From Salinispora mooreana (GTDB lineage Bacteria > Actinomycetota > Actinomycetes > Mycobacteriales > Micromonosporaceae), in NCBI RefSeq assembly GCF_000379065.1, contig NZ_KB900614.1, positions 2,037,149 through 2,101,148 on the forward strand: a stretch of DNA of 64,000 bases, written 5' to 3'. The notes below the pieces were generated by a model. The model was not told the origin of the DNA. It made no database searches and saw only the letters and a program-made list of their open reading frames with translations. How positions within the stretch are numbered: position 1 is the first letter of the stretch; each line of letters begins with the position of its first letter. The translations under genes were made by a program, and so were the position numbers. Positions 22,889 to 31,778 of this stretch are shown in pieces.

Positions 22889-25411
22889 ATGGACCCCGCC
22901 ATGACTCTTACCGCCGCGCTGCCGGCCAGCGCCGACCCCGACACCCTGTACGACGCGTTCGCCGGTTGGGCCTCCGAGCGCGGCCTCGATCTCTATCCGC
23001 ACCAGGAGGAGGCGGTCATCGAGATCGTCTCCGGCGCGAATGTGATCATGAATACGCCGACCGGGTCCGGCAAGAGCCTGGTCGCGATGGCGGCGCACTT
23101 CGCCGCGCTCGCCGACGACCGGACAACCTTCTACACGGCTCCGATCAAGGCCCTGGTGTCGGAGAAGTTCTTCGCGCTCTGCGAGGTGTTCGGCGCCGAC
23201 AACGTCGGGATGCTCACCGGCGACGCCAGCGTCAACCCGGACGCGCCGGTCATCTGCTGCACCGCGGAGATCCTGGCCAACCTCGCGCTACGGGAGGGCG
23301 CGCGCGCGGATGTCGGCCAGGTGATCATGGACGAGTTCCACTTCTACAGTGAGCCGGACCGGGGCTGGGCCTGGCAGGTGCCGCTGATCGAGCTGCCACA
23401 GGCGCAGTTCATCCTGATGTCCGCCACGCTTGGGGACACCACCCGGTTCGTCGCCGACCTCACCCGGCGCACCGACCGGCCGACCGCCGTCGTCCAGACC
23501 GCGGAACGACCGGTCCCCCTTCTCTTCTCGTACGCGACGACGCCGATGCACGAGACCCTTGAGGAGCTGCTGGAGACCCGCGAAGCCCCGGTGTACGTCG
23601 TACACTTCACTCAGGCGGCGGCCCTGGAGCGCGCCCAGGCGCTGATGAGCGTCAACGTCTGCACCCGGGCCGAGAAGGACACCATCGCCACCGCGATCGG
23701 CAACTTCCGCTTCACCTCCGGCTTTGGCAAAACCCTCTCCCGGCTGGTCCGGCACGGCATCGGCGTGCACCACGCCGGGATGCTGCCCAAGTACCGCCGC
23801 CTGGTGGAGACGCTGGCCCAGGCCGGGCTCCTCAAGGTCATCTGCGGCACGGACACCCTCGGGGTCGGCATCAACGTACCGATCCGCACCGTGCTCTTCA
23901 CCGGGCTGTCGAAGTACGACGGGACCCGGACCCGGCTCCTCAAGGCCCGTGAGTTCCACCAGATCGCCGGCCGCGCCGGACGGGCCGGCTTCGACACCCT
24001 CGGCCGGGTCGTGGTGCAGGCACCGGAGCACGTCATCGAGAACGAGAAGGCCCTGGCGAAGGCCGGCGACGACCCGAAGAAGCGCCGAAAGGTCGTCCGG
24101 AAGAAGCCGCCGGAGGGGTCGATCGGCTGGGGCAAGCCCACCTTCGAGCGCCTGGTCGAGGCCGATCCGGAACCCCTGGCCTCCAGCTTCCAGGTCAGCC
24201 ACTCCATGCTGCTCAACGTCATCGGCCGCCCCGGCGACGCGTTCGCGGCGATGCGGCACCTGCTCACCGACAACCACGAGGACCGCGCCGCCCAGCGCCG
24301 GCACATCCGTCGCGCCATCGCCATCTACCGGGCGCTGCGGGCCGGTGGCGTCGTCGAGGAGCTACCCGAGCCGGACGAGTCCGGCCGACGGGCCCGACTC
24401 ACCGTCGACCTCCAGCTCGACTTCGCCCTCAACCAGCCGTTGTCGCCCCTGGCCCTCGCGACAATCGAGCTCCTCGACCGCGAGTCCCCGGCCTACGCCC
24501 TGGACGTGCTCAGCGTGATCGAGTCGATCCTCGACGACCCGCGCCAGGTGCTCTCCGCGCAGCAGTTCAAGGCCCGCGGTGAGGCGGTCGCCGCGATGAA
24601 GGCCGAAGGCATCGAGTACGAGGCCCGCCTCGAACTGCTCGACGAGGTCACCTGGCCCAAGCCCCTCGCCGAACTGCTGGACAACGCCTACGAGATGTAC
24701 CGCCAGGGGCACCCCTGGGTGGCCGACCACCAGCTCTCCCCCAAGTCCGTCGTCCGGGACATGTACGAGCGGGCGATGACCTTCGGCGAATTCGTCCAGT
24801 TCTACGGGTTGACCCGGTCCGAGGGCCTCGTCCTGCGGTACCTCGCCGACGCGTACAAGACGCTCCGGCACACCGTCCCCGAGGACGCCAAGACCGAGGA
24901 GCTGGTCGACCTCATCGAGTGGCTGGGCGAACTCGTCCGCCAGGTCGACTCCAGCCTGATCGACGAGTGGGAGCGGCTGCGCAACCCCTCCGACGTCGAC
25001 GAGGTCGCCGTCGCCCTGGACGACCAGCCAACGGCGATCACCCGCAACACCCGGGCCTTCCGGGTGCTGGTCCGCAACGCCCTGTTCCGTCGGGTGGAGT
25101 TGGCCGCCCTGCGCCGCTGGGACGAGCTGGGCGAGCTGGACAGCGCCGCCGGCTGGGACGCCGCCGCCTGGGAAGACGCCCTGGAACCGTACTTCGAGGA
25201 GTACCCGGAGATCGGGATCGGGCCGAACGCCCGCGGGCCGGCACTGCTGCTGATCGAGCAGGGCAGCGCGACCTGGACCGTACGCCAGATCCTGGACGAC
25301 CCCGAAGGTGACCACGACTGGGGAATCAGCGCCGAGGTGGACCTCGCGGCCTCCGACGAGGCGGGCGCGGCGGTCATCCGGATCACCGAGGTCGGACAGC
25401 TCGGCGCCTAG
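22889..25411 (+). CDS. Ski2-like DExH-box RNA helicase with DUF3516
   Basis: The 840-residue frame starts at 22889; an ATG at 22901 is equally possible, since neither has a clear ribosome site. The motifs are Q-motif LYPHQEEAVIEI, Walker A TPTGSGKS (56-63), DEFH (148-151, DEVH-like), LMSATLGDTTRF, GVHHAGMLPKYRRLVETLAQ, and QIAGRAGRAGFDTLG (motif VI). The C-terminal third is the DUF3516 region with VVAMKAEGIEYEARLELLDE-like helices (present as AAMKAEGIEYEARLELLDEV) and SEGLVLRYLADAYKTL. This combination is a conserved actinobacterial helicase thought to act on RNA. The role is inferred from the Ski2/Mtr4 group. Confidence 0.92.
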   Translation: MDPAMTLTAALPASADPDTLYDAFAGWASERGLDLYPHQEEAVIEIVSGANVIMNTPTGSGKSLVAMAAHFAALADDRTTFYTAPIKALVSEKFFALCEVFGADNVGMLTGDASVNPDAPVICCTAEILANLALREGARADVGQVIMDEFHFYSEPDRGWAWQVPLIELPQAQFILMSATLGDTTRFVADLTRRTDRPTAVVQTAERPVPLLFSYATTPMHETLEELLETREAPVYVVHFTQAAALERAQALMSVNVCTRAEKDTIATAIGNFRFTSGFGKTLSRLVRHGIGVHHAGMLPKYRRLVETLAQAGLLKVICGTDTLGVGINVPIRTVLFTGLSKYDGTRTRLLKAREFHQIAGRAGRAGFDTLGRVVVQAPEHVIENEKALAKAGDDPKKRRKVVRKKPPEGSIGWGKPTFERLVEADPEPLASSFQVSHSMLLNVIGRPGDAFAAMRHLLTDNHEDRAAQRRHIRRAIAIYRALRAGGVVEELPEPDESGRRARLTVDLQLDFALNQPLSPLALATIELLDRESPAYALDVLSVIESILDDPRQVLSAQQFKARGEAVAAMKAEGIEYEARLELLDEVTWPKPLAELLDNAYEMYRQGHPWVADHQLSPKSVVRDMYERAMTFGEFVQFYGLTRSEGLVLRYLADAYKTLRHTVPEDAKTEELVDLIEWLGELVRQVDSSLIDEWERLRNPSDVDEVAVALDDQPTAITRNTRAFRVLVRNALFRRVELAALRRWDELGELDSAAGWDAAAWEDALEPYFEEYPEIGIGPNARGPALLLIEQGSATWTVRQILDDPEGDHDWGISAEVDLAASDEAGAAVIRITEVGQLGA

Positions 25412-25423
25412 CCCCGGCCGGGC

Positions 25424-25990
25424 TCAGTAGCCGCCATCCGGGTGGAAGCCGGTGCGTTCGCCGTCCTCGGGCTCGTTCTCGCGGCGTCGCCAGAACTGAC
25501 GGGGAGCGAAGCCCTCTCGTCGGAGCCAGTGCTCGGTGTAGACGATCCGGTCCGCCTCGATCACCACCAGGGTGTCCCGTGGCGGTTCGGCGAGCGATCT
25601 GCCCCGTTCGGCGTGCTCGTTCTCCCACCGGAACGCGGCCCAGTAGGGCTCGCGGTCGGGGTGGTCGGGCGGCAGCACCCGAGCCTCGCCGAAGAGCTGC
25701 GCGCCACGGCTGCTGGCCAGCCCGACCAGCGGGGCGAAGACACCCACCGAGACCCGCGGGTCCGCGGCGATGTTGCGCAGCTTCGGCGACCGCGGCGCGG
25801 CGGTGAACATCACCGCGAAGTCGAGCGGGTAGTAGCGCACCGGGGTGGCCAGCGGCCCACCGGGTCCGACTGTGGCCAGCACACACATGTTCTGGGACGA
25901 GAGCAGGTTACGGATCCGCTCCGCAAGCCGGTCCCGCGGCAGCCGCCGCGTCGGCGCGGGTTCCGCGAGCCACGGGTTCGTCAACGGCAT
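25424..25990 (-). CDS. Pyridoxamine-5'-phosphate-oxidase-fold (PPOX) protein
   Basis: The ATG at 25990 follows GGAGGG with 7-base spacing (MPLTNPWLAEPAPTRR). The 188-residue protein has the split-barrel flavin fold pattern: RIRNLLSSQNMCVLATVGPG, ATPVRYYPLDFAVMFTAAPR, SPKLRNIAADPRVSVGVFAP, SSRGAQLFGEARVLPPDHPD, and a C-terminal tail VYTEHWLRREGFAPRQFWRR. Such proteins bind FMN or F420 and reduce or oxidise small molecules; substrate and cofactor are not certain. A 12-bp palindrome (26003-26014) lies just upstream of the start. It converges on the Ski2-like helicase with a 12-base gap. Confidence 0.85.
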   Translation of the reverse strand: MPLTNPWLAEPAPTRRLPRDRLAERIRNLLSSQNMCVLATVGPGGPLATPVRYYPLDFAVMFTAAPRSPKLRNIAADPRVSVGVFAPLVGLASSRGAQLFGEARVLPPDHPDREPYWAAFRWENEHAERGRSLAEPPRDTLVVIEADRIVYTEHWLRREGFAPRQFWRRRENEPEDGERTGFHPDGGY

Positions 25991-26002
25991 CCGGCGTCCC
26001 TC

Positions 26003-26014
26003 CATCATATGATG
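26003..26014. promoter_or_regulatory. 12-bp palindrome catcatatgatg upstream of the PPOX gene
   Basis: This perfect, AT-rich palindrome is unusual against the local GC content. It lies 13 bases upstream of the PPOX ATG. It could be an operator; no regulator is adjacent. Confidence 0.3.
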
Positions 26015-26105
26015 ATCAATCGCGGGGCCAGAGTATCGATTGCTGAGGTCGGTCCGGTCGCGAGCGGAGGGGAAGGTGAAGGCGGCACTCGAATCGGGCG
26101 CGGTC

Positions 26106-26665
26106 TCAGCGGGTGCGCTTCGCGTGGGCAACTGTCCGGCGGGCGTCGTGCCAGGCGATCCAGGCCGTCCGGAGCCGAGGCAGGGAGACGGCTTCGCCGC
26201 GCCGTCTGGCGCTGAGGTAGCCGACCAGCCAGGTAGGAGCGTTCGCCTGCTTGATGGCCTGCGTCTTGGTGAGAAGCTCGCCGTGGTCGAGTGCATGCCG
26301 ACCCCGGGCCATGGCGGAAAGACCGAGTTCAGCGATCCTGGGTTCCAGCCACCACCAGGGACGCCGGACAGCCAAGCCCCAGGTGGGATGCTGTAGCTCG
26401 AGCTCCGCAACGGTCGCACCGTCGACGTACCCGCACCCGAGCTTGGCTCCCACGCCACTTCCGCGGTCGAGACGGCGGTGGATGGCAGCGAGCGCCGCTT
26501 CCGGCCGGCGTCAACGCGCCCATCCACGAGCGCGACCAGATCAAGGTCGACGCGCGGAATGTAGTCGCCGGTGGCCAATGACCCGGCGACCATCAGGTCG
26601 CTGACCCAGCCGAGACCTCGCAGTTCGTTGCCCAGGTCGTGGACGGCAGCGGGTGCTATCGCCAT
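26106..26665 (-). pseudogene. Nucleotidyltransferase-domain protein, frameshifted
   Basis: From the ATG at 26665 (MAIAPAAVHDLGNELRGLGW) the frame holds the polymerase-beta-type motif GSLATGDYIPRVDLDLVAL (GS then DxD). Around 26505 one base is gained or lost. The continuation lies in the next frame as LAAIHRRLDRGSGVGAKLGC, then GYVDGATVAELELQHPTWGL, PRIAELGLSAMARGRHALDH, and ends RTVAHAKRTR at 26106. The combined product, about 185 residues, would be a DNA-polymerase-beta-like nucleotidyltransferase. It is broken unless the sequence has an error at that point. Confidence 0.7.
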
Positions 26666-26755
26666 GCCGGCGAGGGTAGGGAGCACCCGCAACCCGCCAA
26701 CCAGGGCGGGAGCCAGGCGAGCATCATTGAGCCGTCGCGCGGACCGATGCGGCTG

Positions 26756-27253
26756 CTACCTCTCGGCGACAACCGACGTCGCGTAGTGGGCCAGGGAGCG
26801 GTTGTATCTCGGCAGATGCTTGGCCAGGGCACCGAGCGCGAGGCTCGCCGCCTCTCGTTCCCGACCAACGTCGATCAACGCCAGCGCAGGGAACGCCGCC
26901 ACCGGGTCATCCAACTCGTCGGGATCCCGATCGACCTCCGCCGTCAACAGACCAACGCTCTCTTCCGGGTGACCGAGGTTACGCAGCGTGCTCGCGAGTT
27001 GAATGACCGCACGCCGCCGCCGGATTCCTTCGAGTCCAGCGGCGAGTGCCCGCCGGTAGAGCGGCGCTGCCTGTTCGCCCTGTCCGGTGGAATCGTTCGC
27101 ACAGGCCCGCTCGGACAGAGCCTTTGCGTCCTCGGGGTCACGCTCCGCAGCCAAAGCCGCTACCTGTCCGCGGAACTCATCCGGCTCATACTCGTTGATT
27201 TTCTGCCAGAGAGTCGTGACACGACTTTCCCAGTCCGCTTCGCTAGTCGCCAC
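26756..27253 (-). CDS. Tetratricopeptide-repeat protein (165 aa)
   Basis: The product starts MATSEADWESRVTTLWQKIN, with an acidic N-terminal helix (YEPDEFRGQVAALAAERDP), then helical repeats: GQGEQAAPLYRRALAAGLEG, RRRAVIQLASTLRNLGHPEE and FPALALIDVGREREAASLAL. This is a TPR_5-type scaffold seen in many actinobacterial proteins and serves protein-protein contacts. It overlaps the upstream GNAT gene by 11 bases, so the two form one unit. No partner can be named. Confidence 0.85.
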   Translation of the reverse strand: MATSEADWESRVTTLWQKINEYEPDEFRGQVAALAAERDPEDAKALSERACANDSTGQGEQAAPLYRRALAAGLEGIRRRRAVIQLASTLRNLGHPEESVGLLTAEVDRDPDELDDPVAAFPALALIDVGREREAASLALGALAKHLPRYNRSLAHYATSVVAER

Positions 27254-27845
27254 CCTGCCACTTCGCCCACAAGGGACGAACCTGATCGGGTCTCACCGGC
27301 TGGGGCACCACTGCCTTACTCTCGAAGAGTTCGTTCGGCATGTCGTAGTACTTCGTTGTTCGGCCCAGGTGTGTCATGCCGAGCCGCCGACAGACGGCCT
27401 GGGAGGCCCGATTGTCCGGGTGCGTGACCGCAATGACCCTCGTCAAACCCTGGCTGAACGCATCGGCCAGACCCGCCGCCGCCGCTTCGGTGGCGTAGCC
27501 GTGCCCCCAGGAGTCCGGATGCAGATGCCAGCCGATCTCGACCTCGGTCTGCCCACCGGCCGGCTCCCCTGCCGACAGCAGAATCGGCTTGAGCAGGAGA
27601 TTACCGACCAGCCGACCGTCCGCCGCCGTGGTGATAGCCCAGATCCCGTGGACCGGATCATCGATGGCGCGGCGGCGTGCGATCGAGGCGAGGGCCCTCT
27701 CGCGATCGTTCATGGTCGTGGGCTGTGGGCCCAGGAACCGCACGACATCCCAGCGCGACTCAAGATCCAACAAAAAGTCGGCGTCCTCGTCCCGCCAAGG
27801 GCGCAGCCGGAGGCGGTCGCTCACGATGGTGCGCATGCGACCCAT
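27243..27845 (-). CDS. GNAT-family N-acetyltransferase (RimJ/RimL-like)
   Basis: The 200-residue product begins MGRMRTIVSDRLRLRPWRDE, the usual start of RimJ/RimL-type acetyltransferases (T.RL.LRP...D). Motif A reads VEIGWHLHPDSWGHGYATEA (Q/R-x-x-G-x-G/A variant GHGYAT). It is followed by IAVTHPDNRASQAVCRRLGM, the standard NxxS..v..KlGF end. It probably acetylates a small amine or a protein N-terminus. The TPR gene downstream overlaps it by 11 bases. Confidence 0.88.
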   Translation of the reverse strand: MGRMRTIVSDRLRLRPWRDEDADFLLDLESRWDVVRFLGPQPTTMNDRERALASIARRRAIDDPVHGIWAITTAADGRLVGNLLLKPILLSAGEPAGGQTEVEIGWHLHPDSWGHGYATEAAAAGLADAFSQGLTRVIAVTHPDNRASQAVCRRLGMTHLGRTTKYYDMPNELFESKAVVPQPVRPDQVRPLWAKWQGGD

Positions 27846-27953
27846 CTAGCCAGCACCCGGCACCACGACTCAACCCGATTCGCCGCACTCGCACTGCGTA
27901 GCCGCGGTTCTCGCCACACAATCGGCCGCCCCTCCCGACGCACCGTGCCCCCG

Positions 27954-28145
27954 TCAGGCAAGGGTTACCCCGTCACCGCACAAAAACCGGGCTACGCTCG
28001 CGCGGGCGAGCCGGCTGGTCGCCCACTCCACCTGCCAGCACGGGTACGGAGCCAGCCGCGACCACCACACTCGACAGCCAGCGCACATGCCGTCGAGCCC
28101 TCGGACGTGCACCGCAAGGATCACTTGCTCCGGCTCGCCGGTCAC
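27954..28145 (-). CDS. Small Cys/Trp-rich protein (63 aa), second of a coupled pair
   Basis: The ATG at 28145 overlaps the preceding stop (ATGA). The product contains VRGLDGMCAGCRVWWSRLAP and YPCWQVEWATSRLARASVAR: a CxxC plus two more Cys and four Trp in 63 residues. This looks like a small metal-binding protein. Similar pairs next to XRE regulators recur in Micromonosporaceae (recalled, not searched). No function is known. Confidence 0.65.
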   Translation of the reverse strand: MTGEPEQVILAVHVRGLDGMCAGCRVWWSRLAPYPCWQVEWATSRLARASVARFLCGDGVTLA

Positions 28146-28348
28146 TGCTCACCCCCTTCAGGCCAGTGACCCCGATTGATTGGTAACCGATGCCGGGCAC
28201 GGCACGGCAGTTCGGCTCCGCACCGGCAGACACGCCGCCATCGTCGCCACGACCAGACGGAACGATGCCGTCGGGCAAACGTCAACGCGGTGGCCGACAG
28301 GTAGTCGTCGTACGAGATGCGCCGCACGCACCCTCCCTCGTCGCTCAC
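28142..28348 (-). CDS. Small Arg/Trp/Cys-rich protein (68 aa), first of a coupled pair
   Basis: The frame opens at a GTG at 28348. A GTG at 28327 (before VRRISYDDYL) has the better ribosome site, GGAGGG, and may be the true start. The core is RISYDDYLSATALTFARRHR and SVWSWRRWRRVCRCGAELPC, followed by RARHRLPINRGHWP. The CxC...C and basic Trp-rich stretch suggest a small metal- or nucleic-acid-binding protein. It overlaps the next gene by 4 bases and lies 132 bases downstream, in the opposite orientation to none: the XRE regulator before it runs on the same strand. Confidence 0.6.
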   Translation of the reverse strand: MSDEGGCVRRISYDDYLSATALTFARRHRSVWSWRRWRRVCRCGAELPCRARHRLPINRGHWPEGGEQ

Positions 28349-28480
28349 GAGGGCAGCCTCGCCGTCCTCTGATTGCGGAGGACACGGCGACCGGGCTCAA
28401 CTCGCACCGCCCGCCGCATCCTGTGAACGAGAAGCTACGGTGGGTCGCACGCTGAGATGGGTAAGGTTCCTACCCCCGAG

Positions 28481-29692
28481 TCACGAGACGAGTCCGACTC
28501 GGACCGCGAGGTCGCGGGCATCGTCTCGGGTGGCACGCGGGCCGCCGAGCAGGTCCACGGTGATCTGACGGGCGTACCCGTTGAAGCGGATCGTCTCCGC
28601 GGCCGACTCGTACGCCTGCCGCAGCATCGCCACCGTCGCTTCCGTATCGCCCTTGCCGTAGTGCGCCCGCGCGACCTCGATCAAATGGCGCGCCCGGCGC
28701 GGCCTCGACGGGATCGCCGCCGCATCGTGGCGGCGGGCCTGCCGCACCGCCTCGCCGGACTTCTGTAACTCCACCGCCACGGTCACTGCGTGCGCGCCCA
28801 TGATGGCCCGGGAAAACGACGTCTGCGGCTGGTAGAAGCCCTGCGGTAGGCGCTGCGCCACGCGATCCGCGCGATCCCAGTACCGCCAGGCCCACCCTTC
28901 CGTACCGGCACGAGCTGCCGTGTATGCGGCCTCGAAGTTCAGCGCACCACACAACGCCAGCAGATTCGCGCTCCCATCGACCGTGGCCGGCTCCACGGCC
29001 GACAGCACGTCCAGCGTCACCGCCATCGCGGCGTCCCAGTCCCCAGCGTCCCGATGCACCTGGCACAGGAACCACCCCGCACCGGCCACCGCCTCCGGGT
29101 CACCGGACTCCTGCGCCACCACCATCGCCCGATCCGCCACCCGCCACAACAACTCGGCAGCGGGCTGGTACGCGATGAACATCTGCGCCAACCCGAGCGT
29201 CTCCGCCAGCAACACCTGCGCCTGACGCCGTTCGGCACCCTCGGACCCCAACACTGCGCGCTGCGCATCCCGCAGCAAACCCGGCAACAACCTGCCCAGC
29301 ACCGTCCGGTGATCCGGCGCCTGATGACGGGCCCGCCATGCCATCGCCAGCCGCTCTCTCAGCCTGGCCAACGACTCCGCCGGGACGTCGTCAGCGAAGA
29401 CGACCCGGTTCACCGCATCCCGCACCGACGCCAACGCCGGATGCTCCGGCCCAATGACCACCACAGACCGGTCACCCAACTCCACGGCCAGGGCAGACAC
29501 GTCGACCTTAAGAGCGCGCGCGATCCGATCCAGCATGGGAAGTCGTGGCGGCAAGATCCGATCGGTCTCGACAGCCTTTACCCACTCGGCGCTACGGCCT
29601 ACCAACCCACCAAGCACCGCCCGGGTCTTTCCGGACCGCTCACGGTAGACCTTCAACCGTTGCCCGAATGTCCACTCTGGCAAGGAATCCAC
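28481..29692 (-). CDS. XRE-family regulator with TPR-like C-terminus
   Basis: The GTG at 29692 follows AGGAGG and gives 403 residues; a longer frame upstream has no site. Residues 1-70 hold an XRE helix-turn-helix (EWTFGQRLKVYRERSGKTRA, GGLVGRSAEWVKAVETDRIL, PRLPMLDRIARALKV). The rest is a helical TPR-like array (ETLGLAQMFIAYQPAAELLW, DAAMAVTLDVLSAVEPATVD, AIPSRPRRARHLIEVARAHY, TEATVAMLRQAYESAAETIR). This architecture is common in actinomycetes, where the TPR part senses peptides or small ligands. The two small Cys/Trp-rich genes lie upstream of nothing else but downstream in transcription order, and are likely linked targets. Confidence 0.85.
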   Translation of the reverse strand: MDSLPEWTFGQRLKVYRERSGKTRAVLGGLVGRSAEWVKAVETDRILPPRLPMLDRIARALKVDVSALAVELGDRSVVVIGPEHPALASVRDAVNRVVFADDVPAESLARLRERLAMAWRARHQAPDHRTVLGRLLPGLLRDAQRAVLGSEGAERRQAQVLLAETLGLAQMFIAYQPAAELLWRVADRAMVVAQESGDPEAVAGAGWFLCQVHRDAGDWDAAMAVTLDVLSAVEPATVDGSANLLALCGALNFEAAYTAARAGTEGWAWRYWDRADRVAQRLPQGFYQPQTSFSRAIMGAHAVTVAVELQKSGEAVRQARRHDAAAIPSRPRRARHLIEVARAHYGKGDTEATVAMLRQAYESAAETIRFNGYARQITVDLLGGPRATRDDARDLAVRVGLVS

Positions 29693-29928
29693 CCGGAACC
29701 TCCTTGCGTAGCTCCGAACGCACCACCGACCCATCAGGCCGTAATCACGCCCAACGCTACCGATCTGCAGGCTGCCTGATAACCCCCACACGCCGGCCAC
29801 CCCGGTCCTCCACGATTCAGGGAATTGACGCCTGGGGCTGTATCCCGTACAGACCGCCGTGGCCCTGGAAACCCCGAAGATCATCTGCGCTGGCCGATTC
29901 GTTGCGCCGGACGGCGATGCGAGAGTAG

Positions 29929-30906
29929 TCAGATCGCGGCCAGGGCCTTGGTGATGTTCCACTCGGCCAGGGCCAGCATCCACTGGCGGTCCGGGAAGTC
30001 GGTGTCGGCGATCCGAAGGGGACCCTCGATCAGAGACAGGACCTGGGCATATCGGTAGAACTCCAGCCGGCTTGGGTCGAGTTCGACTGGGCGTAGCGCG
30101 GAGTACGCGTCACCGAAGCGCAACTGCAGCCAGGCATGCTCCCACTCCACGTCGAAGAACGTCAGCCCCTCGATGTCGACCATGGCGGGTACACCGGAGC
30201 GCGGGACAAGGACGTGGTCTGGTCCGAGTTCGCCGTGTATCAGCCGGTAGTCGTGGCGGGCGGTGACCGCACCGCGCAGGTACCGGAGGTGGTCGGTGAT
30301 TCGGTCGTGGGCATCGGCGAGCCGGGCGTCGCGGGCGGCCGCCGCGTCGAGGTGACCGAGCGCCCGGCCCTGTATGATGTCCTCGGTGCTGCGGGTCTGC
30401 GGTGCCTCCCCGCGGGCGAGGGCGTCGAGCTTGCCGTAGTGGGTGCCGCGGGTGGTGTGCATCCGGCGCAAGGCATCACCAAGTATGGACAGCGGCGGTA
30501 CGGCTGCGGCCGGGTCATGTTCCATGAGGGCCTCGAGAGTCACCGCACCGACATCTTCGACCAGTGCAAGGTCGGCCGGGTGGTAGCGGCCGGCGCGGTC
30601 GAGCATCAGCAGCCGTGGCGTCCGCACATCCACGGCGGTGAGGGCAGCGTAGTTGGTGGCGAACAACTGGGCGCCCGACGCATCGGTGAAGGGATCGTCG
30701 GGGACAGCTGGTGCCGGGGGACAGTAGTTCTCGGCAGTCGTCCAAAGATAGAGGATCACTGTCGACTGATCGTCCAACCGCAGGCGGTAGACGCCCTTCT
30801 TGCTGCCACCGGTCAGCCGGTCCAGGGCGGCAGGTCTGCGAGCTGCTCCGAACTGGTCCACCACCAGGTCGTGCAGGTCGTCAGATTGTAGGACTACCTG
30901 TGCCAT
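29929..30906 (-). CDS. Phosphotransferase-fold (APH-like) protein with altered catalytic loop
   Basis: The ATG at 30906 follows AGGAGAAG; 325 residues. The fold markers are TGGSKKGVYRLRLDDQSTVI (glycine loop and strand), an ALVEDVGAVTLEALM hinge region, the HYGKLDALARGEAP segment and the catalytic loop RLIHGELGPDHVLV. The usual Brenner motif HGDxxxxN is HGELGPDH here: catalytic Asp is Glu and the metal-binding Asn is His. The second metal site, MVDIEGLTFFDVEWE, keeps Asp. It may be a weak kinase or a non-catalytic relative. The substrate is unknown and it has no operon partner. Confidence 0.8.
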   Translation of the reverse strand: MAQVVLQSDDLHDLVVDQFGAARRPAALDRLTGGSKKGVYRLRLDDQSTVILYLWTTAENYCPPAPAVPDDPFTDASGAQLFATNYAALTAVDVRTPRLLMLDRAGRYHPADLALVEDVGAVTLEALMEHDPAAAVPPLSILGDALRRMHTTRGTHYGKLDALARGEAPQTRSTEDIIQGRALGHLDAAAARDARLADAHDRITDHLRYLRGAVTARHDYRLIHGELGPDHVLVPRSGVPAMVDIEGLTFFDVEWEHAWLQLRFGDAYSALRPVELDPSRLEFYRYAQVLSLIEGPLRIADTDFPDRQWMLALAEWNITKALAAI

Positions 30907-31162
30907 AGGCCGGCTCTTCTCCTGTTGCCCCGAAGCTCTTCTCCCTGCCAATCCATGATATTGGCAGTGCCGCCGCCTGCCGGCGCTAAGGGCAGCGACG
31001 CCAAGTCAGAGCGGTGAAGCTGCAGAAGATACTGCCGTAGCCGGGGGCCAGGTGCGGTGCGAGGCGTGGCCAGCAAGCCCGACAAGAGGACGACCGTGCG
31101 CGTCCTGATGCGAGGGAACCAAGCGCCGTGAATTGGGTCCCCTGACTCGGCCTTCTCGCCGT

Positions 31163-31720
31163 TCAGAGGACGTGCTCGCGCCAATTCCGGCCGGGTTCAC
31201 CGAAGAGGAAGCCATTCTCGTCGAGCGCGTTGTAGATCGTCAGGTGTCCTGCTAGGAAATCGAAACCGAGGGCAACGCTGCCGTCGGCCATGGTACCGCC
31301 GGCCCATTCGAGAAGACTGGCGTGGCGCAGCTCTTGTCCACGGAGTTCTTCGAGCTGCGCGATCGGTTCCGGCCGCCAGGCAAGTTGGAAGCCGTCAGAG
31401 GTAGGCCAGGTGAGGGGCTGATGCGGGTCGATGCTGTTGAAGGTGATTGACAGATCGTCGGTCCTCGTGTGGTTAATCTCGACCTGCTCGTCTCCGAAGT
31501 CAAGCAGGACAGGGCAGTCGGCGAACCATTCGTCGGCCCCGAGATCCCAGACCAGCCAGACATGGCGCAAGGTTCGGCCGACAAGCCCTGCGAGGCGAGG
31601 ATCGTGGGGCCTGGCGACTGCTTCGATCCCCCGGAGCCAGCGCGGCCGATAGCCCACGATGCCAAAGTCGAACACCTCGTCATTCTGCCGTCCGCTGCCG
31701 CCACTATTCACCGTCATCAC
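31163..31720 (-). CDS. Hypothetical protein (185 aa)
   Basis: The product begins MMTVNSGGSGRQNDEVFDFG. It has alternating strand-like segments: GRTLRHVWLVWDLGADEWFA, PVLLDFGDEQVEINHTRTDD, DLSITFNSIDPHQPLTW and ALGFDFLAGHLTIYNALDEN. It has no signal peptide or membrane segment and few Cys. The size and acidic beta-rich nature recall immunity-type or YwqJ-neighbour proteins, but I do not recognise the family. It stands alone between the phosphotransferase-like gene and the IS-rich stretch. Its lower third-position bias compared with core genes fits an accessory gene. Confidence 0.7.
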   Translation of the reverse strand: MMTVNSGGSGRQNDEVFDFGIVGYRPRWLRGIEAVARPHDPRLAGLVGRTLRHVWLVWDLGADEWFADCPVLLDFGDEQVEINHTRTDDLSITFNSIDPHQPLTWPTSDGFQLAWRPEPIAQLEELRGQELRHASLLEWAGGTMADGSVALGFDFLAGHLTIYNALDENGFLFGEPGRNWREHVL

Positions 31721-31778
31721 CGGGGTTGGAGGCGACCCACTGAGCCTTTCCGCGTAACGTGATCGTTACATTGGGTGA

